A DNA stretch of 64,000 bases, taken from the NCBI RefSeq assembly GCF_963678635.1, contig NC_087065.1, positions 4,260,020-4,324,019 of the forward strand, written 5' to 3'. The notes under the pieces are model-generated. The model ran no database searches and was not told the origin of the DNA. It saw only the letters and a program-made list of their open reading frames with translations. Shown in pieces: positions 54,601-63,640 of this stretch (positions within the stretch are counted from its first letter, which is position 1; each line of letters begins with the position of its first letter). Source of the stretch: Symsagittifera roscoffensis. Its lineage: Eukaryota; Xenacoelomorpha; Acoela; Convolutidae. A program made the position numbers and the translations under genes.

Positions 54601-56558
54601 ATAAAGTATTATAAAATTTTCTTGGCCGAGCGGGGTATGTGGTACCGCAACTGCTACTACATTTGCAGTAACCATATAGTGGCCTTGGACTTGTTGTTCA
54701 TATTGTTATCTGTAAATTATATTATCCTATTATGTAAGCCAAGGTCAATACTGCGTGACCTTTATTGTTTTAGAAAAGAGAGTTTGTCGCTCAGAACTGT
54801 GGCTCTGTGCACAGTCGAACTCAGAAAACAAATCAAATAAAAAAACAATACGGTTTCAACCATTAAAATAACTCTGTGAAACCAAGTCCGTTTTCATTAT
54901 AAACCTCAGAGGTTCTGTAAGTTATCACAGTTTTAGAGCGTGCAAGCTCCTCTATTGCTGGATTGCGATTAAATGCAATAAAAGAGAAGTTCGAACTTTT
55001 TGGTCGACCTGTACCTGTATCGAAATATTCTATCGGATGGCGACTTTTCAAGCGAGTACCAAGCCTGGAGGAAATTTCGGCATGCCGCTTCTGGCGGTTC
55101 AGCAAAAAACTAGCAATTTTAACTAACAAACGTCAAAGATGTCGTGGAATATTTTGCCGTCAAGACTGCCGAGTGAATTTTTATAAAGTTATAATTAACT
55201 TTTTCGTTGAATTTTGAGTTCAACTTGAACAGTATGTTAATAAACTTAAATGTTATTAAACAGTATGTTATTAAAGAATTGAGCTTCTACCTTGGCCTAG
55301 GAGGAGCCCGGACCTCAATATTATAGAAAACGTGTGGAGCATGTTGAGTTCAAGGGTTTACGATGGTCTGCAACCGAAAAACAAACAAGAATTGGAAGAA
55401 AGAGTTTTGAAGCCGTAGACCACATGAGCTCGCATCATTCTGAATATGTTAAAACTCTATTCTCATCGTTGCATAGTCGTTTCTTATCATGTGTTACGAG
55501 AAATGGAAATAAAATTTCTGACTGACTTTTTTTTGAATCTTTCTGAAGTGGTACGAAAAAATTTGGCACAGTTTTTCGTTGAATTGATAAATTACATATT
55601 TTTTAAGATGGTACGAAAAAATGTGAAAAAAAAATTTTTTTTGTAATAAAATTTTTGTTTAATTTTTCAAACGATTGTTTTCTGAAAGCTCGAAATCAGT
55701 TTTCGTGTTCATGCACAGCATAAATACGACACGAACAAAAGTTAAAATCTATTTTTTCGTTATTTAAGGATAAAAATGTGTATCATGGTCGCTATAATCG
55801 GGCATGGTAGTAGCGTTTCAAACAAGATTCTAATTTGATACTCACGCTGACGAAACTTGCTCAGTTTGGTGTTGCTTTGCTGACCAGAAAATTTAAAACT
55901 GAACCCGAATTCGATCGAGCGTCCGAATAAAACTTCGAGCACCGTCGATGCACCTTTCAATCACAGCCAGATCATGAAAAATTTTAGGTCGAGCACGGTC
56001 GGAACCAAATTAGGCTGAGACAGTTGGTACACTTTTGAGTTTTGCCGAGAACATTCATGTCTTTTACTCGGTCGGAGAATTTTAACCAAATCTAAGTAGC
56101 TTTTCGAGTGACTCATTTGCTTGTATAGAGAGTTTCAAAAAAATTCAAATCGCTGTAATTTATTAAAAAGTGCAATCTTTTTTGCATGCAATTTGGATGT
56201 TTTAAACAAAGCTGAGACACAAATTCTGTCTGAAAAAATTGCTTTTGCATGCAATTTTTATTGCGAAATACGTCAATTGCTCTTTTTATACAATTTTTTT
56301 CTCGGTTTAAATTTTTTTTTTGCCACCAAATATGTGTATGGGCGTGTGTATGGTTGTTCGTTCCTTCATGGCAATTAGACTGTTGCCGACAGCTGTGAGG
56401 ATGAGGAGGTGGTCCTGTTTGGACATGGAGCTGAGGATCATGTTGAGTTGCATAAGAGGACTCAACACTATCGGCACTGCGCCAATCTTGTCCACCTCCG
56501 TCTGGGCCAACTGCTGGTAGTGGATCATGAACCCACAGTCCCCCGTGATCACACTCGC
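45508..56558 (-). CDS. Aspartate/glutamate (hydantoin) racemase superfamily protein, partial gene
   Basis: Three exons read leftward: 56558 to about 56339, 46238-46114 and 45622-45508. They carry, in order, VITGDCGFMIHYQQLA (first catalytic Cys loop), VPIVLSPLMQLNMI, DHLLILTAVGNSL, then KAVLLECTELPR joined by splicing to YANALRKATRLPVYDTVT (second catalytic Cys loop), and the C-terminal CCDFF. This is the motif order of the cofactor-independent, two-cysteine Asp/Glu racemase family. The 46114/45622 junction is GT-AG and in phase. The first exon here starts after TTTTTACAG. Its 3' limit is uncertain (GT at about 56340 is out of phase with the next exon), so a small exon may be missing. N-terminal exons lie upstream, unseen. 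The main intron carries a Ty3/gypsy insertion. Substrate unknown. Confidence 0.72.
46114..46238 (-). CDS. Racemase exon with second cysteine
   Basis: Starts after GATGTATAG with VVYGDHINATEFQDSLVG and ends LLECTELP before GTGGCA. The Cys in LLECT is at the position of the second catalytic cysteine of the family. The acceptor is unusual in lacking a pyrimidine tract; a 26-bp triplicated repeat lies directly upstream of it. Confidence 0.72.
46259..46336. repeat. 26-bp tandem repeat, three units
   Basis: Three identical units of GTTTCAATCCATCATC plus ATCTTATATT at 46259, 46285 and 46311. They lie 20 bp from a racemase splice acceptor, on its intron side. Confidence 0.9.
46805..46812 (+). promoter_or_regulatory. 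TATA-like core promoter candidate
   Basis: TATAAAAG followed by a short GC-rich stretch and CTTCAGTCGAG (46861-46871), which contains TCAGT as in invertebrate initiators. The spacing (about 60 bp) is longer than usual. No convincing ORF follows (a Phe-rich 99-codon frame at 46954-47253 is unrecognised). Could belong to an unidentified LTR or element. Confidence 0.25.
47630..47921 (+). repeat. 5' LTR
   Basis: 292 bp, TGTAGTACC to TTATCACA. Differs from the 3' LTR at about ten positions counted by eye (roughly 96% identical), so the insertion is not very recent. AATAAAAAAAC at about 47830 could serve as a poly(A) signal. Confidence 0.93.
47921..49010 (+). pseudogene. gag: gag, interrupted
   Basis: ATG at 47921 uses the last base of the LTR; the reading frame starts MAQPAGSGF over the primer binding site and runs to a TAA at 48518-48520 (199 codons). 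It continues in other frames (LRDTLTFETFSPEEVLKRA). The nucleocapsid part at about 48878-48990 has two cysteine clusters, CTRCGRAFGEGHLKNC and CKNCNKPNHFAKTC; the second is a canonical CX2CX4HX4C zinc knuckle. Family Gags package the RNA and form the particle. Broken by at least one stop and one frameshift. Confidence 0.8.
47922..47939 (+). promoter_or_regulatory. Primer binding site
   Basis: TGGCGCAGCCAGCAGGAT follows the 5' LTR with no gap. TGG pairs with the tRNA CCA end; the remainder resembles the complement of a tRNA-Ser 3' end. It lies within the first codons of gag. Confidence 0.6.
49011..49570 (+). pseudogene. pol: pol: protease
   Basis: The aspartic protease active site DTGSPVS is at about 49312-49332 and the ILGLDL flap-end motif at about 49540. 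A TGA at 49341 interrupts the domain just after the active site. It shares a frame with the zinc knuckle ORF (48933-49343), so gag and protease were probably one polyprotein at this point. Confidence 0.8.
49362..50600 (+). CDS. pol: pol: reverse transcriptase ORF
   Basis: 412-codon open frame covering the end of the protease and the RT. Motifs: YFTVLDLKYAYSQI (motif A Asp), GFYGLADMPAEFQKAMD (motif B) and FCFLDDILIVSKG (motif C, FLDD instead of the more common YxDD), then WLGHNLS. It ends in a Lys-rich A-run where the frame shifts into the RNase H ORF (overlap at 50597). RT core residues are intact. Confidence 0.9.
   Translation: MEIPSNSKFVPAEKLNLSAQFVDYNKRPILILGALKANLRSAGWKVLGAMLLVTERRKRCILGLDLQSKLGIQTTQKSAPTRRSRFDVLLCEQSEGWKQIVYMKFEDLFDRQGESKNHTLKTKFKYPLCPIQEKGRRIPIHIQDKVQAELDKLLAEGHIEKLDKCTSDCFIAPIVITVKKDNSIKLALDAKPINRQLYKNKYQMPNVDELIDGVSQIITATSEGSLYFTVLDLKYAYSQIRLTAETAKQCNFNIVGGQATGTYRFLTGFYGLADMPAEFQKAMDRTLNHSKNTFCFLDDILIVSKGEAKDHEKLVRNVLQKLDDENLALKITKCEFFQSSVNWLGHNLSVHGIIPKITKTEGIANLQTPKSLKQLRSFMDSINHLSKFIPNAASLTEKLRPLLKEENEKKRK
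50597..51205 (+). CDS. pol: pol: RNase H ORF
   Basis: Open frame of 202 codons with TRIKCDASHSGLGATL (first Asp), FSTNELELLAVVWAVDRFKH (Glu region) and ATDHKAL (Asp): the RT-linked RNase H of Ty3/gypsy elements. Separated from the RT by a frameshift in a run of nine A. Confidence 0.88.
   Translation: MKNVRLPVKKFEWYDQHSVAFEDIKKAVANIALLNYYDPSKQTRIKCDASHSGLGATLDQWSNQNEWVPIAFASRYLNSQEKKFSTNELELLAVVWAVDRFKHYLLGKEFVIATDHKALTSALGEHRSNKTYQSRLTRWVDRLLPYQFKITHIPGWDMGIVDYPSREPNGEPWPESELDERFVVTSIESFHKSTRLFEQSVQ
51206..52034 (+). pseudogene. pol: pol: linker between RNase H and integrase
   Basis: Two overlapping frames (51156-51668, 51641-52045) encode Lys/Gln/Ser-rich, charged low-complexity sequence without a recognisable domain. 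Such a long insert between RNase H and integrase is unusual for the group. It may be a species-specific linker disturbed by a frameshift. Confidence 0.5.
52035..52781 (+). pseudogene. pol: pol: integrase, catalytic Glu replaced
   Basis: 248 codons with the HHCC zinc finger (HRGHPG, then CRSC), first Asp in VQLDYAGP, second Asp in IRTDQLSGF, and GDHRGCGLVGRTIQTIKRRL. The third acid of the D,D-35-E triad should be 35 residues after the second Asp, where family members read LVERTIQ; here the codon is GGA (52740-52742), Gly. The core is otherwise well kept. A TAG at 52779-52781 ends the frame early. Confidence 0.85.
52800..54523 (+). pseudogene. pol: pol: integrase C-terminal region and tail
   Basis: Frames 52800-53066, 53115-53426 and 53306-54523 continue the integrase (QMSPFEAHFGRLPKTEFK, then LKGRVVAETPSTVKTAAGSI). 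They end in a long basic/acidic tail with RSGRSKKGPTRYGNP that reaches 115 bp from the 3' LTR. No env-like signal peptide or membrane segment seen. Confidence 0.75.
54638..54929 (+). repeat. 3' LTR
   Basis: 292 bp, TGTGGTACC to TTATCACA; same length as the 5' LTR. Confidence 0.93.
54936..55525 (+). pseudogene. Tc1/mariner transposase remnant
   Basis: Broken plus-strand coding. 55289-55450, read across frames, gives PDLNIIENVWSMLSSRVYDG and then a C-terminal helix (ELEERVLKAVDH), the end of Tc1-type transposases with the second part of the DDE signature (SPDLNPIENVW in the family). Before it, ILTNKRQRCRG resembles the KKPLLTKKHRKKRL segment between the HTH and catalytic domains; most of the catalytic core is missing. 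The gypsy element inserted next to or into it. Confidence 0.6.
55526..56338. other. Intron sequence, no gene seen
   Basis: AT-rich. TGGTACGAAAAAAT occurs twice (about 55550 and 55608), perhaps relics of the Tc1 element's end. Nothing else recognised. Confidence 0.4.
56339..56558 (-). CDS. Racemase exon with first cysteine
   Basis: Follows GTGTTTTTACAG. Encodes ASVITGDCGFMIHYQQLAQT, then the VPIVLSPLMQL and LLILTAVGNSLIAMKE segments. C in TGDCGF is the first catalytic cysteine. GC-rich compared with flanks. The 3' end is uncertain. Confidence 0.72.
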
Positions 56559-56599
56559 CTGTAAAAACACTTTACGCTTATACCACTTTACTACATAAA

Positions 56600-57003
56600 C
56601 ACTCCCAAAATGGATGATATCTCTCTCGTCCACTGAAAAATGCCCAAGATTGAATGACCCGAGCTTGGCCGGCGTCTAAAAAAAAAGGTGCTCAACCCAG
56701 GAACGATACATATTTCGACTGTCTCGAACAAATTGGGGTATGTTTCGGGTTTTTGGTCGAAAAGTTTGTGCCAACTATACTCGGCCAAAACCATATATAT
56801 ATTGACCTAAAACTTGTGCTCGACTGTGTTCGTTTTAAGCAAGAAGTTTATCGACAATCTCGGCCGAACGTAGCGTGTAACAACGTATGTAGTGTATAAC
56901 ACTCTACCGCTTCGCAGTATCGACACTGCGTACGCTGACGAGCACAAAATACTTTTTTTGTTTTGATATTTTTCCTTCAATTTGTTCCTCCGGCACGTCT
57001 TTT
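56600..57003. other. No gene seen
   Basis: Sequence upstream (minus sense) of the racemase exon, up to the minisatellite. Open frames here are short and resemble no family. Confidence 0.4.
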
Positions 57004-57729
57004 CCACCACGCCCCTCCCCTTCCCCACCACGCCCCTCCCCTTCCCCACCACGCCCCTCCCCTTCCCCACCACGCCCCTCCCCTTCCCCACCACGCCCCT
57101 CCCCTTCCCCACCACGCCCCTCCCCTTCCCCACCACGCCCCTCCCCTTCCCCACCACGCCCCTCCCCTTCCCCACCACGCCCCTCCCCTTCCCCACCACG
57201 CCCCTCCCCTTCCCCACCACGCCCCTCCCCTTCCCCACCACGCCCCTCCCCTTCCCCACCACGCCCCTCCCCTTCCCCACCACGCCCCTCCCCTTCCCCA
57301 CCACGCCCCTCCCCTTCCCCACCACGCCCCTCCCCTTCCCCACCACGCCCCTCCCCTTCCCCACCACGCCCCTCCCCTTCCCCACCACGCCCCTCCCCTT
57401 CCCCACCACGCCCCTCCCCTTCCCCACCACGCCCCTCCCCTTCCCCACCACGCCCCTCCCCTTCCCCACCACGCCCCTCCCCTTCCCCACCACGCCCCTC
57501 CCCTTCCCCACCACGCCCCTCCCCTTCCCCACCACGCCCCTCCCCTTCCCCACCACGCCCCTCCCCTTCCCCACCACGCCCCTCCCCTTCCCCACCACGC
57601 CCCTCCCCTTCCCCACCACGCCCCTCCCCTTCCCCACCACGCCCCTCCCCTTCCCCACCACGCCCCTCCCCTTCCCCACCACGCCCCTCCCCTTCCCCAC
57701 CACGCCCCTCCCCTTCCCCACCACGCCTC
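57004..57729. repeat. 21-bp minisatellite, 34 identical units
   Basis: Unit starts CCACCACGCCCC and ends CCCCTTCC; units from 57004 to 57717 are identical as far as I can read, followed by a partial variant (CCACCACGCCTCTACC). Since 21 is a multiple of 3, four frames stay open for 250-305 codons with heptad peptides (HHAPPLP, PTTPLPF; GKGRGVV, GRGGAWW). These are not genes. The G-rich minus strand has closely spaced G runs. Confidence 0.97.
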
Positions 57730-58643
57730 TACCAAGCCTCCAAAACGTTATTTACAGAAAAAAGGATTGATATAAATCGTATAATTTTAAACCTTGTTTA
57801 GTAGCTTAAATTAACAATTCAAACGGATACAAAATAGTTTTCAATTAACCTTATTCGTGTTCTTATAGAGTTGTTTTCGAATTGAAATCTATTTGAATCG
57901 ATTTGAAACGATTTAAGATTTTTTCTATTTCTCATTTTAAGCTTTGAAATTTTCAAAACTTTTTGTTACGTATCATTGAAAGTGAAAACACCATAATAAC
58001 TAAAAAACCGTAAGAAAACAGCATAAAACAGCTAAAAAAGCATGAAAAGTGAGATAAGAGCTCTTCTTACCTCCCTAAAGGCAAATTTTTGCAAGTAAAT
58101 TTTTTGTTCACTTTTTCGGTTGTTATGAAAATTGACATGCGGACTAATTATGCGATGGAGTCATATGTATTCTTCATTATTAATCTTGTAACACTACTCG
58201 CTACATCAAAAAATTATGCTCATGAGATGTGGAGAAAAGAAACAAAGAGCCGAGAAACGTTGTTTTTGTACCGATTATTAATGTACCTGTAAGATGAGTT
58301 GAAAACTTTACTAGCATTTGAAGAACAGAACAGTAAAATCAGTTTGGATGGATTACTTTTGCGCTTATGCGTGTTGTTAAGAACCCAACATATCACGCGT
58401 TTTGATACTCTAATTTATACTCAAACTTTCAAACTCCTATAACCGCCACAAAATCACAGGTGATTATTTTGTTGAATTTTGAGCTTAGCGCACGCTTATC
58501 TCAGATGCTATGAAAAATCAAAAGATGGCTGATAAAAAATCATCCCAAGCAAAAAAATTTCGTCATTTTCTCCAAAAAACGGAGCAAAATTGTTTAACAA
58601 TTATGTCGAATTAGTCTGTGAAAAAATACAAAAAATGAAAACT
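57730..58643. other. No gene seen
   Basis: AT-rich. 58450-58500 (ATCACAGGTGATTATTTTG, GAATTTTGAGCTTAG) and 58625-58645 echo phrases of the repeat field at 41430-44800, so a related repeat unit probably lies here, interrupted by the TIR element that follows. Confidence 0.4.
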
Positions 58644-59486
58644 TACCCGCATCCAATTTCAAGCGTTAATAATCGATTATATTACGATTTTAGTACCAGT
58701 CTCAATAAAATTAAAAAAAAAAAATCTCTCTTTTTAAAATCAAATTATAATTAATTATAATCCATTATAATTGATTATAATCGATTATCTATTCGTCTAT
58801 TTTTCATTACAATTATAATTGATTATAATCCATTATTTTTATTCAATTTTCAATTTCGTTAGTTTTGCACAAAAACCCATTATAATTGACTATAATTGAT
58901 TATATTCCCTTTTGTTTGTCCATTTTTGTCTTCGAAGTTGCAACTAAATTGCTTATATTTTATGCTTTTCGTGGACGTTGGTTTCTACGAAAAATGAGAA
59001 AAACATTTTTAAAGTTCTCAGCAAATTGATTTAGTTTCGTGAGTGATTCGGAAAATTTATTTTTCATCTACCGCGAGAACCTTTCCACTCATATGAAAGG
59101 ATCTCTATGAAACTTTTGTTTCGTGGTAAAACTTTGTGTTCAGATTAACCAAAGTGTTCAAGAGATCTCTCTTTTAGAGATTTTATTATTGACACAAAAA
59201 TAATAACCCATAAGATATAAATCAAATGTAGGAAAATTTTGGCAAAAAAAGAGATTATAATCGATTATAATTGATTTTAAGGGTTTTTAGTAAGAACTCT
59301 AATCAATTATAATCAATTACAATCGATTATAAGAGATTATAATCTCTTGGAAAATATCACGATAATAATCAATTATAAATCCCTTAAAGACCTAATTTTG
59401 GTAATTATAATCGATTATAATTGTCAAAAAATCATCATAATAATCCGTTATAATCGACTTCTTACGCCAAAACTTGGATGCGGGTA
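58644..59486. mobile_element. TIR element filled with TTATAATCGATTATAA palindromes
   Basis: Inverted ends CCCGCATCCAA(T/G)TTT (58646 and 59484), extending as GCGT-A-AA-TCGATTATA, flanked by TA on both sides (58644-58645, 59485-59486). That matches a Tc1/mariner-type TA target. The 839-bp interior contains more than ten near-copies of TTATAATCGATTATAA, TTATAATTGATTATAA and variants. No ORF; non-autonomous. Confidence 0.7.
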
Positions 59487-60880
59487 GTATCAATTCTTCA
59501 ACATAGTCTACCCAGAAAAAAACCAGCGTTTAAATTGGTTTAAGCTTGCTAAGCGCTGCATGTTAAATGGTCAATATTGATTCGATGAAAAATTCTTCCT
59601 TAGAACCAAGTTGACATTTTTTTTTGCCAAGCGAGCGTTTTCCCTTTATAACATTACTTCGATTCAAAAAACTAGAGCTCACAAACGGTAGTGTTTTCTT
59701 CATCATGAAGTTTCTCTGCTTTTTTATCTCACTTTTAAACATTCGATCTTCCCGCCTTGAATCGTAACACAAAAGGAACTTAAAAAGGAGATATTTTGTG
59801 TAACGTTCGTTAACTCTCGTTTTTGTTTCAACTTAGTCTTTTCAATTTTTTTTGTAATTTTGATGGCCATTATGGTTGAAAAAAAAAATAGTTTTTCATG
59901 GTTGCGCTAGTCTGGAAGCAAATTTCAGAAGAAATTTTTATGTTGAGCTCCTTTCGACCCCCCCCCCCCCCTTTCGACCCCCACCCAATTTTTTTTCTAA
60001 AATTGTCATAATGCAGTGAAACTTGGCATGGTTAAACAACTATCAGGCGTAAGCACATTTGCAATTTGTACCTTATATAGTAACTCAACGCGTTCAGCCA
60101 TAAGTACAAGTAAAACGACTACAAAAAAAAAGAAACTTTGAGAAGTGGGGGTTGGAGAAAATGAATTGCAAATTGAAATACGCTATAAAAATGATGCTTC
60201 CTTGCTACCATAAATTCTACGCGTTTCTCGAAAAAACAACCCTGCAAACTTCCCATTTTCAGCCATTTTTTAAACTGCAGTATAAATTGTTTACAAATTG
60301 ACCATAATGTAATATGCATGCAAAAATGTTTGCTATAAGTTATCCAATTTTTCGATCTACAATGTGGCCTTGATCCACTGTCCTCAACTTACCAATTTTT
60401 TTTACTCGAATAGTTGTTTTACGTGTTCCTATGGCTAAATGCGTGATGTCACAATGTAGATTATGAAGAAACAATTTTTTCACAGATATTAGTTTGTTTC
60501 TTTGCAAAATTTCATTGCAGAATGACATGTTAAACTAGTTTTGCAAACTTGCAATTCAAATGATGCGGCGAGAGCCCAAAGTTTTGTCTGAGGCAAGAAT
60601 TTTAAGTAAATCAGATATCAGAGAAGACCACAGATGTGTATGAAGAAAGAAGTTAAATAATTGTCCGTCTTTCCGTCCCCTTACCCCTTCGCCACCTGTT
60701 ATCTTTTAAAAGTAAAACATGTTCGCCTTACGTGATTTATAGAAAAAGAGATAACCGATAAATTTGGAATGAGGTTAAACACTTTTGTAACAAAACAAAT
60801 TGAACAAATTAGCAACTTGTTATCACATAATTTGACACAATGTGGGTTTGTTTGCAATTTCAGGCCTGATTCTACAAATA
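59487..60880. other. No gene seen
   Basis: AT-rich. A duplicated CTTTCGACCCCC with a poly-C run lies at about 59951-59990. Short minus frames (59563-59772, 60119-60319, 60340-60528) are not recognised and probably chance. Confidence 0.4.
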
Positions 60881-61240
60881 AAATAATGTTTTTTCAATTG
60901 TTCATCATATTTTAAGATACAAGACTTTCATTGCAATAATAAATTGTAATTTCCTTGTAAATTAAAATTTATTGAAAAATAAAAGCTTTTTCGATTGTTC
61001 ACATCATTTTAAAAGACAAAACTTTCATTTGCAACCGATCCTGTTTTTAGGTTCAACAAGCCTGATCAGCATAAAATTTTGTTTTTACTCATTACAAAGA
61101 CCCTAACTCTAATAAAGATCAAACCGTCTAATTGTGGGTTGACAATTGCGTGTGCTTACCACTGTACTTAGCGACCTAATGAGCATATGTTCTTGCTTTC
61201 TACAAGCAGCAACTTTTTTTTTTACTTTGTGTACTTTTAA
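60881..61240. repeat. Possible left LTR-like repeat of the Bel/Pao element
   Basis: Contains an internal duplication of about 105 bp (TTTTTCAATTGTTCATCAT and TTTTTCGATTGTTCACATC), CACATCATTTTAAAAGAC, TTTGCAACCGATCC and CACTGTACTTAGCGACCTAA. Diverged counterparts of the last three occur in the same order at 63656-63850, on the other side of the Pao coding. Confidence 0.35.
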
Positions 61241-61251
61241 ATGAAAACAAT

Positions 61252-63041
61252 CTAACAACAATATCCTCCGCCTTCAAAGGAGTGAGAACTGGAACGAGCG
61301 TAATAGCGGTCAGTTTTAGTTACCGAAAACGGTATCAATTTATGCGCAATGGGCGGCATGTCTTCACGGTAGTTTAGCAATTTTACGCCAGCTAGTGCGT
61401 TGTAGCTTCTCGGATTACCCAATTCGACTAGAGTTCCCCTTTTCAAAGTATATTTGGGAAGAGTGCGCCATTTGAATAACTCATTGAGTGTCGTGATTCT
61501 ATCAATTAACCATGCTTGCCGAATGCGTTTGCGAAAGGTTAACCCCGTGCATCGCAGTTCGAGTGAGAAACGTTTTCGATCGAGCTTAAAGCAGGCAAAG
61601 CTTTGACGAAGCACATGGTAGTGTTCAGAAACTCATCAGTCAATTTTCATGACCCTAAAATTGACTGAAACAAGCGCTTACAACAGCAAGCCATTCGGTG
61701 CCCTGCTCCCATTGATGTAACGGAGTAACTTTTGTTTGAATGCTTTTGTGAACGCATGACAATGGACCTTCTGCTTTTCAGTTTTTGATGCAAATCAGAA
61801 GCTTATTTTCAGCTCCTACAGAAACGGTACCATTGCCTCACCAAATTACCGAAAGTATTTCTTGCCTGGCGCTGAAGCGCTCTAGAGTCGTCACACCTAA
61901 AAAGATTCTATGAAGAGAACAAATATGTGCAATTGACTGAGAATGATTTTCTTCTGCGGTATCAAGCTCTGATACATCGATTATGGCCTTATTCGAGAAT
62001 TTGATTTCATGATGTCTCGGAGAGAGTCTCAACATGTATGCTACATTGCGCTTTATCTTGGAGAACGAGGTAGATTCCTCCCCAGGAAAGGCAAACACAG
62101 TTGGCACTGTAGAGCACGAAGAAATTGAAGAGACCTCTGGACCCTTTTTTTTATCAAAGACTGGACCTTTGAGGTGGAATTTCTCAGTGACTTATCTATT
62201 TGGCTTTTAAAGACCAAGCAGAAGTCTTCAGCTGAGGAAGGTCGTTGATCCAGCTACTTTGTTTCAAAGAAACAGCAGTAACACCTCTAGCTCCTCTCTC
62301 AACGGGGTTGAAATCACTAGGTACATGAAACCATGGGTCAACTGATATCAACTCCAGAACCTGGGCTAACCGATTGGCAACAAACATGGGCTGTTCGCTT
62401 GTCCAGTTCAAACACTGAAGGTCTAAATGGCTGTGAGCCCATATGAACTTCTTACAAATCCTCAGGGTCTCAGTTTTCTGATATCATTTATCATACGAAT
62501 ATCTAGAAGCGCATTGGAAGTTCCGTTTTAGGAATCGAAAGAACCTTTATTGGTGCTATAAACACTCTCGCAAACGCCTTAAAGCCATTTATGGGTTTTG
62601 CAGCAGACCGGCGCTGACAAAATGGAAATAATTCAGCATTTTGCGTAATATTCTTGCTCCGCACGCTTGTTTTAAAGCCGTGAGCACTAACAGGGACTAC
62701 GCTATCCTTCTTTGAATTGCCACTAATATCCAATGCGTATTGCTTTTTTAGACTCAAATCTTTCTCTAGATGCTCCTCAAGAGACTCATTTTCAGCACTA
62801 ACAGGGACTACGCAATCCTTTTTTGAATTGCCACTGATATCCAATGCGTATTGTTTTTTAGATTCAAATCTTTCTCTAGATGCTCCTCAAGAGACTCATA
62901 ATCAACCAACGAAGCGTGAAAGTTATCTGAAAGAAATCTGGTCAGTAAAACAGAGTACTCCGACAGTTTAAATGCTGTCTTCATGAAAGGATGTAGGGCC
63001 AAGAATTTTCCGCTCATGACCATCACCCGCAGTGAATACAA
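61252..63041 (-). pseudogene. pol: Bel/Pao retrotransposon pol remnant
   Basis: Minus-strand frames in order. 63041-62503 ends with RVFIAPIKVLSIPKTEL, which matches RVAPLK-LTIPRLEL of the Pao RNase H. Next comes 62411-62196 with MFVANRLAQVLELISVDPWF, HVPSDFNPVERGARGV and SSWINDLPQL (family: FVANRV-EI, NPAD-GTRG, W-GP-WL). 62107-61838 corresponds to the stretch before the integrase. 61614-61252 is an ORF of 120 codons in the same direction, unassigned. RT core, integrase core, gag and protease are not recognised, so this is a heavily deleted copy. Confidence 0.7.
62683..62900 (-). repeat. 111-bp in-frame duplication inside Pao pol
   Basis: Units start at 62683 and 62794, 111 bp (37 codons) apart, sharing GCACTAACAGGGACTACGC, TTGAATTGCCACT and TCTCTAGATGCTCCTCAAG. 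On the minus strand each encodes SLEEHLEKDL-LK and ISGNSKKD. Confidence 0.85.
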
Positions 63042-63640
63042 GGCTTCTTGAATACAAGGCTTCTTCCTTTAGGACTTTTTTTGTACATTACTACATTTTC
63101 ACTTGATTGGCGAATCGTATCAATTGGAAGGAGTCAGGTCATTTTTTTTTGTAAAACGACCAATCGGCGGGGCGGTATATTTCGAACTCGGTGGGCCTGT
63201 TTTGTTGTTAGTGTTATCTTACTCGTTCGGTGGCCTTGCAAAGCATTTTATATGTGCTTTCTGAACTAGGTTTACTGCACGGAGCGTGTGTCGGTTTAAA
63301 CGGAGCGTGTGTCGGTTTATTATCTTTTCAGCAGCTGCAGCAAAGACGTTCGTGGGTGTTTTGTGCGAAAGCTTGTGTCAAACAAGACGCTATTTATATC
63401 CTAGCGATTTCAAAACGGCTACAAGACTAGATAAAGATGACGCAAAACTAATAATGTTTCCGCAGTTGCGGCACCGAAATGTTCCATCTTTTTATCAAAA
63501 CAAAAGAGAATCGTTATCTTCGGATAAGTTGTACACATTTTTCGCGCAAAAAATTGCACGGAAAGATCAGTAGTTTTCGCATAAAATTACAAAACAATGT
63601 GTTGCTACATTTTCAAAACTAACTTACTAATTGAAATGAA
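63042..63640. other. No gene recognised; two short plus frames
   Basis: Plus frames 63048-63269 and 63286-63573 (ends RHRNVPSFYQNKRESLSSDK) are unrecognised. A short direct repeat GGAGCGTGTGTCGGTTTA occurs twice at 63280-63318. It lies between the Pao remnant and its possible right LTR. Confidence 0.3.

Larger units (their letters stand above)
47625..54934 (+). mobile_element. Ty3/gypsy LTR retrotransposon, complete but disabled
   Basis: Element 47630-54929 between direct copies of GTTTT (47625-47629, 54930-54934), the 5-bp duplication typical of Ty3/gypsy. LTRs of 292 bp start TG and end CA. Internal order is gag, zinc knuckles, protease, RT, RNase H, integrase, C-terminal domain, which is the Ty3/gypsy order. 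No env seen. Coding is split by several stops and frameshifts, and the integrase lacks its third catalytic acid. It lies in the large intron of the racemase gene, on the opposite strand. Confidence 0.95.

Noticed and set aside
54863-55129. Minus-strand gene near the 3' LTR
   Set aside because: The frame crosses the LTR border, and the other strand carries Tc1-like coding.
57004-57729. CRISPR-like array
   Set aside because: 21-bp units are contiguous with no spacers.
56807-57775. Long open frames of 252-305 codons on both strands (HHAPPLP, GKGRGVV and similar repeats)
   Set aside because: They are an arithmetic effect of a 21-bp repeat without stops; no gene-like start, end or composition.
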